From Mycolicibacterium parafortuitum (GTDB lineage: Bacteria; Actinomycetota; Actinomycetes; Mycobacteriales; Mycobacteriaceae), in NCBI RefSeq assembly GCF_010725485.1, contig NZ_AP022598.1, positions 2,232,001-2,296,000 of the forward strand: a stretch of DNA of 64,000 bases. Reading direction: 5' to 3'. Positions 44,849 to 54,769 of this stretch are shown one piece after another. The notes below the pieces were generated by a model. The model was not told where the DNA came from. It did no database searches and saw only the letters and a list, made by a program, of their open reading frames with translations. Both the position numbers and the translations under genes were made by a program. Position 1 is the stretch's first letter. Each line of letters opens with the position of its first letter.

Positions 44849-47230
44849 TCAGTCGGTCTGTTCGTCCTCGGCGGGGGCGTCCACCAGCAGGGACATGCCG
44901 TGGTGTGCGGTCAGTTCGACGCTGAAGCTGTGCAGGTCGTCGACGGTGGCGAGGTGGCGGCCGGAGAACATGTCGGACACCTCGCTGCCCGGCGGCAGCT
45001 TCTCCGAACGTACGGTGCCGGTGACGTCTTCGTTCGCGAAGTTCAGCACGGTCAGCTGGTACTGGTTGGCCGTGTCGAGTTGGTGGACGAGCACGAGCAT
45101 CCCGCGCTGCGACACCTCCGGGATGTCGATCTGGCGGCTGGTGGCGATGCCGTAGTGCGAGCGGACCTTCAGGATCGCCTGCAGCTGGCGCAGAAAGCTG
45201 GTGTCGTCGGCGAGCTGATCCGGGATGGACCCGTAAAGGCTTCTGCCCCTGGGCATTCCCGCCGGCGACTGGGTCGCGTCGGGATTGACGCCCATCAGAT
45301 CGTGCGCCGCGCGGTGGATCCAGCGGGTGTCTCCGCCGCGCAGCAACTCGGGGATCTGTGCGGGCGGCAGCGTCAGCATGCCGCACACATCCCATCCCGA
45401 AAGCGCGAAGACCCCGGGCTGCAGCGCGTTGAACATCGCCAGCAGCAGGTGCGCCCGCCGGATTCGGTCGATCTGCTCAGGCTCGGTGATGTCGTCGAGG
45501 GCGGTGATCCCCAGCGTCGCGGCGATGATCGTCGCGGACGTGCATGCGATTCCGTTCGTGGTGAAGACCAGGTTGTACGGCGCGTTGTCACCGGAGAGCC
45601 GCTCCCGAAGATCGGTGCGCACGATCTCGCCGAGGACCTCGCCGGTGACCTCCTCGCCCTTGTAGGTGAACAGGTCCTCGCGATGGCCGTTGGACCAGTG
45701 CACCAGCTCGTAGGTGAGTTCATCGTGGTTCTGCAACGCGTGGACCAGCGACGCCGGATCGATACCGAGCTCGAGGGTGGTGCGCATCGTCAGCCGGAGG
45801 AACTCGGTGTCCGCGACGGCCAGCGCGTGCTGCACGGCGGGGCGGGTGATGAAGTCGTACGACAGATCCGCCCCGGCCTCGCCGATCTGGCGGATGTCGT
45901 CGATGGTCAGGTTGAGCTCCTGGAACGTGAAGCCGCCGACCTTGCGGACCATGCTCGCGATCAGATGGTTCGCCGCCTCGGAGAGCGGATGGCCCTCCGA
46001 CCATGCGGCGCTCTCCTCGGCCGCGGTCTTCTCGGCGCCGAGGAAACCGTTGGCGTCCAGGCGCAGGCCGCCGGTGCCGAGATCGGTCAGCGAGTGCAGC
46101 GCGTCGCCGATGACCAGGCGCATCCCGGCGAACGACGGGTCGAGCCAGTTGATCGACGGCTGGCCGTCCTTGAAGTAGTGCAGATACACCCAGCGCCGCT
46201 CGACGCCGTCGATGCCGACGACCGGACGGGTGACGCTCCAGTTGGTCTCCTTGATGCCCTCGGCGTAGAAGATGACGCGCTGCAGCTTGCCGATGATGTA
46301 GCCGGCCTTGTCGAGCCAGTCCTCGGTGTCGGAGTCGATGTTGACCGAGTCGGCGCCCGCCGGGACATCGGGCAGGTGCTCCCAGTCGCGGGGGTCGATC
46401 TCGACCATGTGATAGATGCCGGGGTAGTCGGCGTACTTCATCTCGGCGAGCCGGAAGTCGGCGCCTTTCCCGGTGTGGCCGGGCACGATGTCGTCGATGA
46501 TGGTGCCGCCGTACCAGTTGGCGGTTCCGCACATCTGGCGGAACTCCTCCTCGGTGCCGAAGGCAGGGTCGATCTGCGTGCTGATCCGGTCGAAGTGCCC
46601 GTCCACGCTCGGGGTCAGCTCCCAGCCGGAGATGCCGCCGGCCCGCTTGACCGGTCCGGTGTGGATCGCCTCGATGCCGATCTCGGCGAACGCCTTCCAC
46701 ATCTCAGGGTCGGCCATCGCCTTGAGGAAGGACTCGTTGGAGCGCGTGATCAACGACAGCGGGTAGGCGGTGAACCACACCGACGCCGTCTCCACAGCGC
46801 CGCGCGGACTCGGCGTCGCGTACGGGTTCTGCCACATCGAGCCCTGTCCGGAGAACTGCTGGCTGATCTCGTTGGCGTCGGCCAGCATCGACTGGCTGAT
46901 CAGCCACGATACGTAGGCAGGGTTGTCGCCGGTCGGTGTCCCGTCCCTGGCCACCGACCGGCGGGTGAACGGCGTGCGCACGCGCGGCCGGAACCGCAGC
47001 GACCGCGGTCGCGCGGGGTGGAGATGTTCGTCGTAGGTGATCTCGGGGGCCTCGTTGCCCTGGTCTTCAAGTTCCGACTCCGCGGCTTCAGACAACAGTT
47101 CCGCCTTCGCAAGGTTGGTTTTCGTGTTCGGCCCGGTACCGAGTATTGCCGCGATCGGGGACGGTTGAAACTGGAGCGACGTGGTTCGTTGGAACTGATG
47201 GGGTGAAACCGGGACTGCAGCACTCCACAC
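44849..47230 (-). CDS. GH13-family glycoside hydrolase/trehalose synthase-like enzyme
   Basis: A long alpha-amylase-superfamily protein (up to 793 residues). Catalytic regions are visible: DDIVPGH (region I, Gly for the usual Asn), [10 protein letters not shown] with nucleophile Asp392, FQELNL with acid/base Glu438, and ALQNHDE with Asp503. The C-terminal part is a beta domain ([12 protein letters not shown]). It resembles trehalose synthase/maltosyltransferase types more than plain amylases, but inserts such as [20 protein letters not shown] are unfamiliar. The start is uncertain: GTG 47230 has no ribosome-binding site, and GTG 46981 is possible. It probably acts in alpha-glucan or trehalose metabolism. 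Confidence 0.78.
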   Translation of the reverse strand: MWSAAVPVSPHQFQRTTSLQFQPSPIAAILGTGPNTKTNLAKAELLSEAAESELEDQGNEAPEITYDEHLHPARPRSLRFRPRVRTPFTRRSVARDGTPTGDNPAYVSWLISQSMLADANEISQQFSGQGSMWQNPYATPSPRGAVETASVWFTAYPLSLITRSNESFLKAMADPEMWKAFAEIGIEAIHTGPVKRAGGISGWELTPSVDGHFDRISTQIDPAFGTEEEFRQMCGTANWYGGTIIDDIVPGHTGKGADFRLAEMKYADYPGIYHMVEIDPRDWEHLPDVPAGADSVNIDSDTEDWLDKAGYIIGKLQRVIFYAEGIKETNWSVTRPVVGIDGVERRWVYLHYFKDGQPSINWLDPSFAGMRLVIGDALHSLTDLGTGGLRLDANGFLGAEKTAAEESAAWSEGHPLSEAANHLIASMVRKVGGFTFQELNLTIDDIRQIGEAGADLSYDFITRPAVQHALAVADTEFLRLTMRTTLELGIDPASLVHALQNHDELTYELVHWSNGHREDLFTYKGEEVTGEVLGEIVRTDLRERLSGDNAPYNLVFTTNGIACTSATIIAATLGITALDDITEPEQIDRIRRAHLLLAMFNALQPGVFALSGWDVCGMLTLPPAQIPELLRGGDTRWIHRAAHDLMGVNPDATQSPAGMPRGRSLYGSIPDQLADDTSFLRQLQAILKVRSHYGIATSRQIDIPEVSQRGMLVLVHQLDTANQYQLTVLNFANEDVTGTVRSEKLPPGSEVSDMFSGRHLATVDDLHSFSVELTAHHGMSLLVDAPAEDEQTD

Positions 47231-47581
47231 GGATACCGGCCGACGGTACCCGAGCGACGCCGGCGATGACAGAGGTCCGGGGACCCGGGCCGGAGCCCCA
47301 CCCTGGCAAAGGATCGGACATGCCCGTCGGCACGTCGGAGCTGCCCGGCGGCCGAACCGGCAACTCAGGCGTGCGGCGCGGTCCCACCGCGGGTGCGCTC
47401 ACACTTATCCATGGAATCTGTTTGCACAGTTCCGCCGCGGATCGCGCGAACATCCCGCCCAGCACCAGTGGCAACGAAATCGCCTGCGTGGATGTGAAGT
47501 CGAAGCCGATCCTCACCCGCGCCTGCGGCGGGCACTCAGCAGTGCCTACAGCGATCGGGCAGGGCGGCGATCGGGCAGGGC
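47231..47581. other. 351-bp intergenic region
   Basis: Lies between the GH13 gene and the HNH gene. Frames exist on both strands but have no recognisable protein features or ribosome-binding sites. The minus-strand upstream end of the GH13 gene is unresolved, so part of it may be coding. Confidence 0.45.
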
Positions 47582-47986
47582 TCAGAAGGACCGGCCGTCG
47601 GCGTACCGCTGCCGGCGGTAGTGACGGCCTCTGCCACGGTTGCGGCTCTTGTAGGTCGGCAGCTGCGAATCGCAGTTCGGACAGATGAGGCGCAGGTTCT
47701 CGCGACGATTGTTCGACGGGTTGCCGTCGATGTGGTCGACCACGAAAGCGAGAGGGAGGTCCATCCACCTGTCGGCGCCGCCGCAGATCGCGCAGCGGCC
47801 GGACTGGGCTGAGAACAGATGTCGGCGGATATAGTGACCGCTCCGAGTGTCGACCCATGCCTCACCCGATTGCAGCCACTGCTGTGTGCTCGCGTTCCGT
47901 CGGGCAATGGCTTGACATCGGTTGCTGCAGTAGAGTTTCTGACTTCGCCTGACGAGTGATACACCGCACCCGCGACACTGCCTCAT
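47582..47986 (-). CDS. HNH endonuclease-like protein
   Basis: A 134-residue protein. The N-terminus MRQCRGCGVSLVRRSQKLYC with SNRCQ is a small zinc ribbon. The C-terminal half is an HNH nuclease domain: CAICGG, VVDHIDGN, and NNRRENLRLICPNC, with metal-binding cysteines and the catalytic His in DHIDGN. ATG at 47986. It lies 47 bases from tRNA-Thr, and a fragment with a similar zinc ribbon lies on the other side of the tRNA. Such genes are often mobile or phage-related. Confidence 0.8.
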   Translation of the reverse strand: MRQCRGCGVSLVRRSQKLYCSNRCQAIARRNASTQQWLQSGEAWVDTRSGHYIRRHLFSAQSGRCAICGGADRWMDLPLAFVVDHIDGNPSNNRRENLRLICPNCDSQLPTYKSRNRGRGRHYRRQRYADGRSF

Positions 47987-48032
47987 GCTGAGACGCTAAC
48001 GCCGGGCTCTGACAAAGGGCCCCGTCGGATTG

Positions 48033-48107
48033 TGGAGCCTCCTATCGGGATTGAACCGATGACCTTCCGTTTACAAGACGGGAGCTCTACCACTGAGCTA
48101 AGGAGGC
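48033..48107 (-). tRNA. tRNA-Thr (anticodon TGT)
   Basis: On the minus strand the gene runs from GCCTCCT to AGGAGGC with T discriminator and an encoded CCA. The D-arm TAGCTCAGTGGTAGAGC, the anticodon loop CTTGTAA (anticodon TGT) and the T-arm GGTTCAATCCC are all present. It decodes ACA and related Thr codons. Confidence 0.96.
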
Positions 48108-48254
48108 GTGTCCGGTGAAGACGTGGCCGATCCTATCGTCTCGGCGTGCGTGCCGATAATGCCCCTCGCTCGGATGCCTGACCGCCACCGCGAGTGCACA
48201 GAGATCACGTTTCCGGGTGGTACGGCGATCCGAGTGCACCGTCGATGCACTCGC

Positions 48255-48341
48255 GATGGTGTCAGGTCTTGTCTCGGCTGCGGAGCCGATCTGAAGACTC
48301 GTCGGCAGGAAGTGTTCTGCACCAACGCATGTCAGTCCTGA
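48255..48341 (+). pseudogene. Remnant of an HNH protein zinc-ribbon N-terminus
   Basis: This frame encodes VRSCLGCGADLKTRRQEVFC then TNACQS and stops. It aligns with the zinc ribbon of the neighbouring HNH protein (CRGCGVSLVRRSQKLYCSNRCQ). The nuclease domain is missing, and no start with a ribosome-binding site is clear. It appears to be the broken end of a second HNH gene. Confidence 0.55.
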
Positions 48342-48345
48342 GGTG

Positions 48346-49080
48346 TCACTCCTCGGCTTCGATGATCCGCTGCGACGGCACCGGCCGCGACATCGGCCGG
48401 CTGCGAGGCCGGCGTCCCGGCAGCGGGATGCGGTCGGCGATGTTGCTCAGTGGGTTCACCACCTGGCTGAGCACGATCACCGCTTCGCGCAGCGCCTCGA
48501 TCGTCGGCTCCAACGCCTCCAGCCCCGGCGCCAGGCGGTTCAGCGTGTCGGCGACCGCGGCCAGCTGCTCCAGGGGGCCGTTGCGGGCGGTGAGCGTGTC
48601 GACGACACCGCCCTCGGCGAACAGCCGGTCTGCGATGCCGTCCTCGGCCAGCAGTCGGTCGACCAGCCCCTCCTCGGACAGCAACTGGTCGACCAGCCCG
48701 CCGGGCTCGATGGCCCGCATCAGGCCGCTCTGTTCCTGCGTCATCCGGTCCAGCGCGCCGCCGGGGGCAGTCAACCGGTCGACCACGCCACCGGGCTGCA
48801 GCAGCCGGTCGATCGGTCCGCCCGCCGCGAGCGCGCGGCCCAGCGGTTGGTCCTCGTCCATCAGCTTGGCAAGCCGATTGGCGCGCTCCACCGCATCTCC
48901 GACGCCGAGCATCGACGCGAAGGACGTCGGGGTCTGGCGGGTGTCGTCGCTGGTCTCCCCGAGCGCACGGCTCGCCAGGTCGATACCGCTTTTTGCCACC
49001 CCGATTCCGGCATCGGCGACCGCCAGACCTGCGCGCATGGGCGCGAACGCGAGGTCGGTCAGCGCTTTGGCGAAGTTCAT
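48346..49080 (-). CDS. Rv0756c-like protein with decapeptide repeats
   Basis: A 244-residue protein conserved beside phoP in mycobacteria. After an Ala-rich N-terminus (MNFAKALTDLAFAPMRAGLA), residues of about 85-175 form roughly eight or nine ten-residue units of the type GVVDRLTAPG, GLVDQLLSEE, GLVDRLLAED, GIADRLFAEG. A basic Pro-rich tail ends the protein (GRRPRSRPMSRPVPSQR). The repeats should form a helical array. Function unknown. It diverges from phoP across a PhoP box and so may be PhoP-controlled. Confidence 0.78.
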   Translation of the reverse strand: MNFAKALTDLAFAPMRAGLAVADAGIGVAKSGIDLASRALGETSDDTRQTPTSFASMLGVGDAVERANRLAKLMDEDQPLGRALAAGGPIDRLLQPGGVVDRLTAPGGALDRMTQEQSGLMRAIEPGGLVDQLLSEEGLVDRLLAEDGIADRLFAEGGVVDTLTARNGPLEQLAAVADTLNRLAPGLEALEPTIEALREAVIVLSQVVNPLSNIADRIPLPGRRPRSRPMSRPVPSQRIIEAEE

Positions 49081-49112
49081 CCGTTCAGTCTATGGACGCC
49101 ACAAACGTAAAC

Positions 49113-49130
49113 TCACAGGAAGCGCACAGG
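49113..49130. promoter_or_regulatory. PhoP box upstream of phoP
   Basis: TCACAGG and GCACAGG are direct seven-base repeats separated by four bases, the arrangement recognised by mycobacterial PhoP (TCACAGC type). They lie 46 bases before the phoP start and 33 bases from the divergent gene start, indicating autoregulation. Confidence 0.72.
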
Positions 49131-49175
49131 TAGCAGGCAGCGTATTTCCAACTGCGCGGAGAAACATGAGGCGGC

Positions 49176-49892
49176 ATGGCCATGCCCGTACCAGAGAACG
49201 TGCCCGAGGCTCGAGTACTAGTGGTCGACGACGAGGCCAACATCGTCGAGCTGCTCTCCGTGAGTCTGAAGTTCCAAGGATTCGAGGTCCACACCGCGTC
49301 CAACGGCCCCGCCGCCTTGGACAAGGCGCGTGAGGTCCGTCCCGACGCGATCATCCTCGACGTGATGATGCCCGGGATGGACGGGTTCGGGCTGCTCCGC
49401 AGGCTGCGGGCCGACGGTATCGAAGCCCCCGCCCTGTTCCTGACCGCGCGCGATTCGCTGCAGGACAAGATCGCCGGTCTGACGCTCGGCGGCGACGACT
49501 ACGTCACGAAACCGTTCAGCCTCGAAGAGGTGGTCGCCCGCCTGCGGGTGGTGCTGCGCCGCGCCGGTGCGGGCATCCAGGAGGCCCGCACGTCGCGGTT
49601 GACCTTCGCCGACATCGAGCTCGACGAGGACACCCACGAGGTCTGGAAGGCCGGCGAACCGGTGTCGCTGTCGCCGACCGAGTTCACCCTGCTGCGCTAC
49701 TTCATCATCAACGCAGGCACGGTCCTGTCGAAGCCGAAGATCCTCGACCACGTGTGGCGTTACGACTTCGGCGGTGACGTCAACGTCGTCGAGTCCTACG
49801 TCTCCTACCTGCGCCGTAAGATCGACACCGGCGAGAAGCGACTGCTGCATACGCTGCGCGGTGTCGGTTATGTCCTTCGAGAACCGCGCTGA
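49176..49892 (+). CDS. phoP: Response regulator PhoP
   Basis: An OmpR-family response regulator, 238 residues. The receiver domain begins ARVLVVDDEANIVELL with the phosphoacceptor Asp in ILDVMMPGMDG and the conserved Lys in DDYVTKPFS. The winged-helix domain ends in VVESYVSYLRRKIDTGEKRL. Near-identical to M. tuberculosis PhoP (Rv0757), which controls envelope lipids, acid response and secretion. ATG 49176 is four bases after GAGG; ATG 49182 is an alternative. PhoR follows. Confidence 0.96.
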   Translation: MAMPVPENVPEARVLVVDDEANIVELLSVSLKFQGFEVHTASNGPAALDKAREVRPDAIILDVMMPGMDGFGLLRRLRADGIEAPALFLTARDSLQDKIAGLTLGGDDYVTKPFSLEEVVARLRVVLRRAGAGIQEARTSRLTFADIELDEDTHEVWKAGEPVSLSPTEFTLLRYFIINAGTVLSKPKILDHVWRYDFGGDVNVVESYVSYLRRKIDTGEKRLLHTLRGVGYVLREPR

Positions 49893-49908
49893 GCTGGACA
49901 ATGGCTAT

Positions 49909-51876
49909 GTGGCGGGAGACGTTCGGCATCTGAGGCGCGGCGTCCCGCTGCGGGTCGGCCTCGTCGCGGCGACGCTCCTGCTGGTGGCGTGCGGCCTACT
50001 GGCGTCCGGGATCGCGGTCACCACGATCATGCAGCACAGCCTGATGAACCGCGTCGACGACACCTTGCTCGACGCGTCCCGAGGCTGGGCGCAGGTTCCG
50101 CGGCGGCTGTCCACAGCCTCGGCCGACGATCCGAACCCGGCCCGGCCGCCGTCGGACTTCTATGTCCGCGGCATCGATCCCGACGGGCATATCTGGATGG
50201 TGATCAACGATCGTGAGGCCGAGCCGGTGCTGCCCGCCGACAACGATGTGGGCCCCGAACCGGTGACGGTCGGTTCGGTCGATCACTCCGACGTGCAGTG
50301 GCGGGCGATGACGGTCCGCGGGCTGCGCGGCGAACTGACCACCGTCGCGATCGACCTGTCCGACGTGAAGTCCACGATGCGTTCGCTGGTGTACACCCAG
50401 GTCGGGATCGGCGCCGCGGTGCTACTGGTGCTCGGCATCGCCGGTTACGCGGTGGTGCACCGCAGCCTGCGCCCCTTGTCGGAGGTGGAGCAGACCGCGG
50501 CCGCGATCGCGTCCGGTCAGCTCGACCGCCGCGTCCCCGAACGCGACCCGCGCACCGAGGTGGGCCGGTTGTCGTTGGCACTCAACGGAATGCTGGCCCA
50601 GATCCAGCGTGCGATGGCGTTGTCGGAGTCCTCGGCGGAGAAGGCGCGCAGTTCCGAGGACCGGATGCGGCGTTTCATCACCGACGCGAGCCACGAACTG
50701 CGCACTCCGCTGACGACGATCCGCGGCTTCGCCGAGCTCTACCGCCAGGGTGCGGCGCGCGATATCGAGATGCTGATGGGCCGCATCGAGAGTGAGTCGC
50801 GCCGGATGGGTCTGCTTGTCGAGGACCTGTTGCTGCTGGCGCGCCTGGATGCCCAGCGTCCGCTGGAACGTCGCCGTGTCGATCTGCTGGCCCTCGCCAG
50901 CGACGCCGTGCACGACGCCCGGTCGATCGCGCCGAAGCGCGCCATCCGGATGGAGGTCTTCGACGGCCCCGGGACGCCTGAGGTGCTCGGCGACGAGCCC
51001 CGGCTCCGGCAGGTGCTGTCGAACCTGGTCGCCAACGCCCTGCAGCACACCCCCGAGACCGCCGGGGTCACCATCCGGGTCGGCACCAGCGACGCGACCG
51101 CGGTGGTCGAGGTGTGCGACGAGGGTCCCGGCATGACCCCCGAGGACGCGCAGCGGGTGTTCGAGCGGTTCTACCGCGCCGACTCGTCCCGGGCCCGGGC
51201 CCGGGCCAGCGGCGGCACCGGCCTCGGCCTGTCGATCGTCGACTCGCTGGTGTACGCGCACGGCGGGCGGGTCAGTGTGACGACGGCGCCGGGGCAGGGG
51301 TGCCGGTTCACTGTGATGCTCCCGCGGATCACCGACGAGCGCTCGCGCGAGGAGCAGTCGGGTACCGACGAGCGCTCGCGCGAGGAGGAGCCAGTCGGGT
51401 ACCGACGAGCGCTCGCGCGAGGAGCAGTCGGGTACCGACGAGCGCTCGCGCGAGGAGCGGTCGGGTACCGACGAGCGCTCGCGCGAGGAGCAGACCGGTA
51501 CCGACGATCAGCAGACGGAGCCGATCAACTCAGTTGCGCCAGTGCGTCCTTGATCTTGGACTGCGCCTCGTCGAGCGATTCGGGCGACGGGTTCTGGTCG
51601 ACGTTGGCGAACCCGAAGTCGGACAGGTTCCGGGCCGGGAACACGTGCACGTGCAGGTGCGGCACCTCCAGCCCGGCGATGATCACCCCGGCGCGCTCGG
51701 TGTCGAACGCCTTGCACACCGCCTTGCCGATCAGCTGCGACACCTCCATCACCCGGGCGAACACCGCGGGCTCGACATCCTGCCAGTTGTCGATCTCCGC
51801 GCGCGGCACGACGAGCGTGTGGCCCTGCGTCATCGGCGCGATCGTCAGGAACGACACGATGTCGTCGTCCTCGTAG
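49909..51876 (+). CDS. phoR: Sensor histidine kinase PhoR with repeat-driven frameshifted C-terminus
   Basis: PhoR-type kinase matching Rv0758: TM1 [20 protein letters not shown], extracytoplasmic loop, TM2 [23 protein letters not shown], DHp with His in [12 protein letters not shown], and ATPase motifs [18 protein letters not shown] and [11 protein letters not shown]. The kinase core ends near 51330. Five 33-bp repeats follow; unit 2 has four extra bases, so the frame shifts and runs antisense through the HIT gene to 51876 (655 residues against about 485 in tuberculosis). Without the extra bases it would stop at 51551-51553. GTG 49909 chosen; ATG 49870 is possible. Confidence 0.88.
   Translation: MAGDVRHLRRGVPLRVGLVAATLLLVACGLLASGIAVTTIMQHSLMNRVDDTLLDASRGWAQVPRRLSTASADDPNPARPPSDFYVRGIDPDGHIWMVINDREAEPVLPADNDVGPEPVTVGSVDHSDVQWRAMTVRGLRGELTTVAIDLSDVKSTMRSLVYTQVGIGAAVLLVLGIAGYAVVHRSLRPLSEVEQTAAAIASGQLDRRVPERDPRTEVGRLSLALNGMLAQIQRAMALSESSAEKARSSEDRMRRFITDASHELRTPLTTIRGFAELYRQGAARDIEMLMGRIESESRRMGLLVEDLLLLARLDAQRPLERRRVDLLALASDAVHDARSIAPKRAIRMEVFDGPGTPEVLGDEPRLRQVLSNLVANALQHTPETAGVTIRVGTSDATAVVEVCDEGPGMTPEDAQRVFERFYRADSSRARARASGGTGLGLSIVDSLVYAHGGRVSVTTAPGQGCRFTVMLPRITDERSREEQSGTDERSREEEPVGYRRALARGAVGYRRALARGAVGYRRALARGADRYRRSADGADQLSCASASLILDCASSSDSGDGFWSTLANPKSDRFRAGNTCTCRCGTSSPAMITPARSVSNALHTALPISCDTSITRANTAGSTSCQLSISARGTTSVWPCVIGAIVRNDTMSSSS
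51331..51499 (+). repeat. Five tandem 33-bp repeats in the phoR 3' end
   Basis: Units start at 51331, 51364, 51401, 51434 and 51467. Four are 33 bases and encode [15 protein letters not shown] peptides; unit 2 is 37 bases. Each core reads GACGAGCGCTCGCGCGAGGA and contains overlapping palindromes CGAGCGCTCG and CTCGCGCGAG. Copies differ by only a few bases, so the array is recent or homogenised. Confidence 0.95.
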
Positions 51877-51929
51877 ACGAATCGGCCGGGGATCTCGCGG
51901 TTGATGATCTTGGTGAAGATGGTCGCCAT
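51525..51929 (-). CDS. HIT-family nucleotide-binding protein
   Basis: A 134-residue histidine-triad protein with the motif HLHVHVFPA and N-terminal [18 protein letters not shown], matching Rv0759c. HIT proteins hydrolyse nucleoside phosphoramidates or dinucleotides. Its whole coding region except the first 53 bases is antisense to the shifted phoR frame; with the unshifted phoR end the overlap would be only 29 bases. ATG at 51929. Confidence 0.9.
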   Translation of the reverse strand: MATIFTKIINREIPGRFVYEDDDIVSFLTIAPMTQGHTLVVPRAEIDNWQDVEPAVFARVMEVSQLIGKAVCKAFDTERAGVIIAGLEVPHLHVHVFPARNLSDFGFANVDQNPSPESLDEAQSKIKDALAQLS

Positions 51930-51953
51930 GCGCTCACGCTAACCGGTGCCGCA

Positions 51954-52256
51954 TCAGCCGTCGATGTGCCACGGAGGGTCGGCGAACGACGGATCACCGG
52001 GCGGTCGGGACGGCCCCATCACCTCGCACCGCTTGACCGGGATCAGGTGCGAGCTCAGGCCGGACGGTACGTACTGGGCGACGGTCACGCATCGCTCCCA
52101 GTTGCCGTCGGCCTGTACGGCCCCGTCGCACTTGCCCAGCACCGGCCCGCCGTACACGCAGCCGGCGACGGCCGTCGGCGCCGTGGTCAGCAACACCGCG
52201 GGCAGCAGCGCAGCCGCGAACCCCGCGGTGATACAGCGTTTCGTCGTCGGCCTCAT
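51954..52256 (-). CDS. Small secreted CDGP-type protein
   Basis: A 100-residue exported protein: signal peptide from MRPTTKRCITAGFAAALLPA to about AVAG, then a mature part with CVYGGPVLGKCDGAVQADGN and further cysteines (ERCVTV, VKRCEVM), four in all and likely two disulfides. Similar small CDGP-motif proteins are widespread and uncharacterised in mycobacteria; here Pro is replaced by Ala. ATG at 52256 with GGGAGACG upstream. Confidence 0.75.
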   Translation of the reverse strand: MRPTTKRCITAGFAAALLPAVLLTTAPTAVAGCVYGGPVLGKCDGAVQADGNWERCVTVAQYVPSGLSSHLIPVKRCEVMGPSRPPGDPSFADPPWHIDG

Positions 52257-52372
52257 GGTCGTCTCCCGTCGCTGGCGTTGCTGGCCCCGACGCTACCGGC
52301 GTGGTGCGGATCCGGCGCGTAAAACGCACGCAAGCGTCACCTTTCGCGCCGGATTCGCTCTAGCCTGGCCGC

Positions 52373-54022
52373 ATGCTGGGATTGATGCAGGATCGGCCGC
52401 TGATGATCTCGTCGCTGATCGACCACGCGGCGACCTTCCACGGCGACACCGAACTGGTGTCGCGCCTGCCTGAGGGCAACATCCGGCGCACCACCTGGCG
52501 CGAGGTCGGCGAGCGGTCCAAGCAGGTCGCCAACGCACTGGCCGAACTCGGCGTCGAGCGCGGCGACCGGGTCGCGACGCTGGCATGGAACAGCGACCGC
52601 CACCTCGCGCTGTACTTCGGTGTCTCGGGGTCGGGGGCGGTGATGCACACCGTCAATCCGCGGCTGTTCCCGGAGCAGATCACCTACATCATCAACCACG
52701 CCGAGGACCGGGTGTTGTTCTTCGACATCACCTTCGCGTCGATGGTCAGCGCGCTGGCACCCGCGCTGGAGACCGTCGAGCACTTCGTCGTGATGACCGA
52801 CCGCGCACACATGCCCGACGTTGCCGGGGTGCCCGCCGACCGGCTGCTGTGCTGGGAGGAGTTCATCGGCCGTCAGTCCACCCACTACGACTGGCCCGAG
52901 TTCGACGAGCGCAGCGCGTCCTCGCTGTGCTACACCTCGGGGACCACAGGCAACCCGAAAGGTGTTCTGTACTCCCATCGTTCGACGATGCTGCACACCC
53001 TGATGACCGCCGCGCGCGACGCCATCGACATCCACAGCGGGTCGGTGATCCTGCTCGTGGTGCCGATGTTCCACGCCAACGCGTGGGGTACGCCGTACAC
53101 CGCCGCGATGGTCGGCGCCAAACTGGTGATGCCGGGGCCGCACCTCGACGGGGAATCGGTCTACCAGTTGATGAAATCCGAAGGGGTGAACCAGTCTCAG
53201 GGCGTGCCGACGGTGTGGATGATGCTGTTCGCCTACCTCGACGAGCATCCCGAGATCGACCCGCACGAGCTCGGGCTGCACTACGCCGGAACCGGGGGTG
53301 CGGCGCTGCCACTGTCGATGATCGAACGGTTCGAGCGGGACTTCGGCGCGGAGACGTTCCAGGGCTGGGGGATGACCGAGACCAGCCCGCTGTGCGTCGT
53401 CGGGCGGCCGCTGCCCAAACACGCCGGGCTGAGTCTCGACGAACAGCATCGGCTCAGGCTCAAACAGGGCCGCGGTGTGTGGGGTGTCGACTTCAAGATC
53501 GTCGACGACAACGGAAACGAACTCCCATGGGACGGGAAGGCTTTCGGCGAGGTGTGGGTACGCGGGCCGTGGATCGCCAGCGGGTACTTCAGGGGCGAGG
53601 GCGGCGACAAGCTCGACGGCGACGGGTTCTTCCCGACCGGCGACGTCGCGACCATCGACCCGGACGGCTACCTGCAACTGGTGGACCGCACCAAGGACGT
53701 CATCAAATCGGGCGGGGAGTGGGTCAGTTCGATCGACCTGGAGAACGCCGCGATGGGCCATCCCGCCGTCGCGGAGGCGGCGGTGATCGGTGTGCCGCAC
53801 CCGAAGTGGCAGGAGCGGCCGCTGCTGATCGCGGTGCTGCGCAACGGGCACCACGCCACGCGTGACGATCTGCTGGAGTACCTGTCCGGCCAGGTCGCGA
53901 AGTGGTGGCTGCCCGACGACGTGGTGTTCGTCGACGAGCTGCCGCACACCGCGACCGGCAAGGTGCTCAAAGTCAAACTGCGCGAACAGTTCCGCGAGCG
54001 CAGTGGCTCACAGGCCGAATGA
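52373..54022 (+). CDS. Long-chain fatty-acid CoA ligase family protein
   Basis: A 549-residue adenylate-forming enzyme with [20 protein letters not shown] near residue 185, [10 protein letters not shown] near 340, [20 protein letters not shown] near 425 and C-terminal [11 protein letters not shown]. It belongs to the medium/long-chain acyl-CoA ligases of AlkK type. The end overlaps the convergent SDR by 15 bases. Next to a P450/SDR cluster, so it may activate a product of that pathway. ATG 52373 or 52385. Confidence 0.85.
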   Translation: MLGLMQDRPLMISSLIDHAATFHGDTELVSRLPEGNIRRTTWREVGERSKQVANALAELGVERGDRVATLAWNSDRHLALYFGVSGSGAVMHTVNPRLFPEQITYIINHAEDRVLFFDITFASMVSALAPALETVEHFVVMTDRAHMPDVAGVPADRLLCWEEFIGRQSTHYDWPEFDERSASSLCYTSGTTGNPKGVLYSHRSTMLHTLMTAARDAIDIHSGSVILLVVPMFHANAWGTPYTAAMVGAKLVMPGPHLDGESVYQLMKSEGVNQSQGVPTVWMMLFAYLDEHPEIDPHELGLHYAGTGGAALPLSMIERFERDFGAETFQGWGMTETSPLCVVGRPLPKHAGLSLDEQHRLRLKQGRGVWGVDFKIVDDNGNELPWDGKAFGEVWVRGPWIASGYFRGEGGDKLDGDGFFPTGDVATIDPDGYLQLVDRTKDVIKSGGEWVSSIDLENAAMGHPAVAEAAVIGVPHPKWQERPLLIAVLRNGHHATRDDLLEYLSGQVAKWWLPDDVVFVDELPHTATGKVLKVKLREQFRERSGSQAE

Positions 54023-54769
54023 GTAGCCGCCGTTGACGCAGATTGTCTGGCCGGTGATCCACGACCCCTGATCGCCGGCCAGTAGCAACGCCAGTTCGGT
54101 GACGTCCTCGGGAACCCCGGGGCGGCGGACCGCGTAGTTGCGCAGGATCTCCTTGGCCTGAGGGGAATCGGCGTGCTCGGCCCACAACGGCTCCGTCATC
54201 GGCGTGCGCATCGTTCCGAGCGAGATGTTGTTGGCGGTGATGTTGTGGCGGCCGTTCTCCAGCGCCAGCGACCGGGTGAGGCCGGCGGCGCCCGCCTTGG
54301 CGGCACCGTAAACCGCACCGCCGGGGTCACCGGTACGGCCGGCATCCGAGACGATCGTCAGGATGCGCCCCCACGAGTTGGCGATCATCGACGGCAGCAC
54401 CGCGCGGGTGCAGTGCAGCACGCCGTACAGATTGACCCGCAGGAACGGTTCCCAGTCACCCGGGTCGGTGTCGGCGAACTTGGCGCGGCCGCCGAATCCG
54501 TCGGCGCCGGCATTGCCCGCGTTGTTGACGAGCACGTCCACCGGTCCGGTGTCGGCGAGTGCGGAGACCACCGACCCGTAGTCGCACACGTCGAACGGTG
54601 TGGATACCGCGCTGCCGCCTGCCGCCCGGATCTCGTCGGCGACCTCGTCGCTGCGCTCCCGGTGTAGATCGTTGACCAGTACCTCGGCTCCGGACCGGCC
54701 GAAGGCCAGTGCCAGTCCGCGGCCGACGCCCTGTCCGGCGCCGGTGATGAGCACCCGCCGAGAGGTCAT
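54008..54769 (-). CDS. Short-chain dehydrogenase coupled to a P450
   Basis: A 253-residue [33 protein letters not shown], catalytic Ser in [17 protein letters not shown] and the C-terminal [14 protein letters not shown] overlaps the P450 stop (ATGA), so the two act in one unit: the P450 may form a hydroxyl that this enzyme oxidises. The substrate is unknown. Confidence 0.84.
   Translation of the reverse strand: MTSRRVLITGAGQGVGRGLALAFGRSGAEVLVNDLHRERSDEVADEIRAAGGSAVSTPFDVCDYGSVVSALADTGPVDVLVNNAGNAGADGFGGRAKFADTDPGDWEPFLRVNLYGVLHCTRAVLPSMIANSWGRILTIVSDAGRTGDPGGAVYGAAKAGAAGLTRSLALENGRHNITANNISLGTMRTPMTEPLWAEHADSPQAKEILRNYAVRRPGVPEDVTELALLLAGDQGSWITGQTICVNGGYSFGL

Noticed and set aside
44900..47206. 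Long plus-strand frame opposite the GH13 gene
   Set aside because: Composition is rich in Arg, Val and His as expected for an antisense shadow; the minus strand has clear GH13 catalytic motifs.
47146..47688. A 180-codon plus-strand frame across the GH13-HNH gap
   Set aside because: It overlaps the 5' part of the GH13 gene and the 3' end of the HNH gene, lacks a ribosome-binding site and looks like no known protein.
51331..51499. CRISPR-like array
   Set aside because: Units are contiguous 33-bp coding repeats with no spacers and no cas genes nearby.
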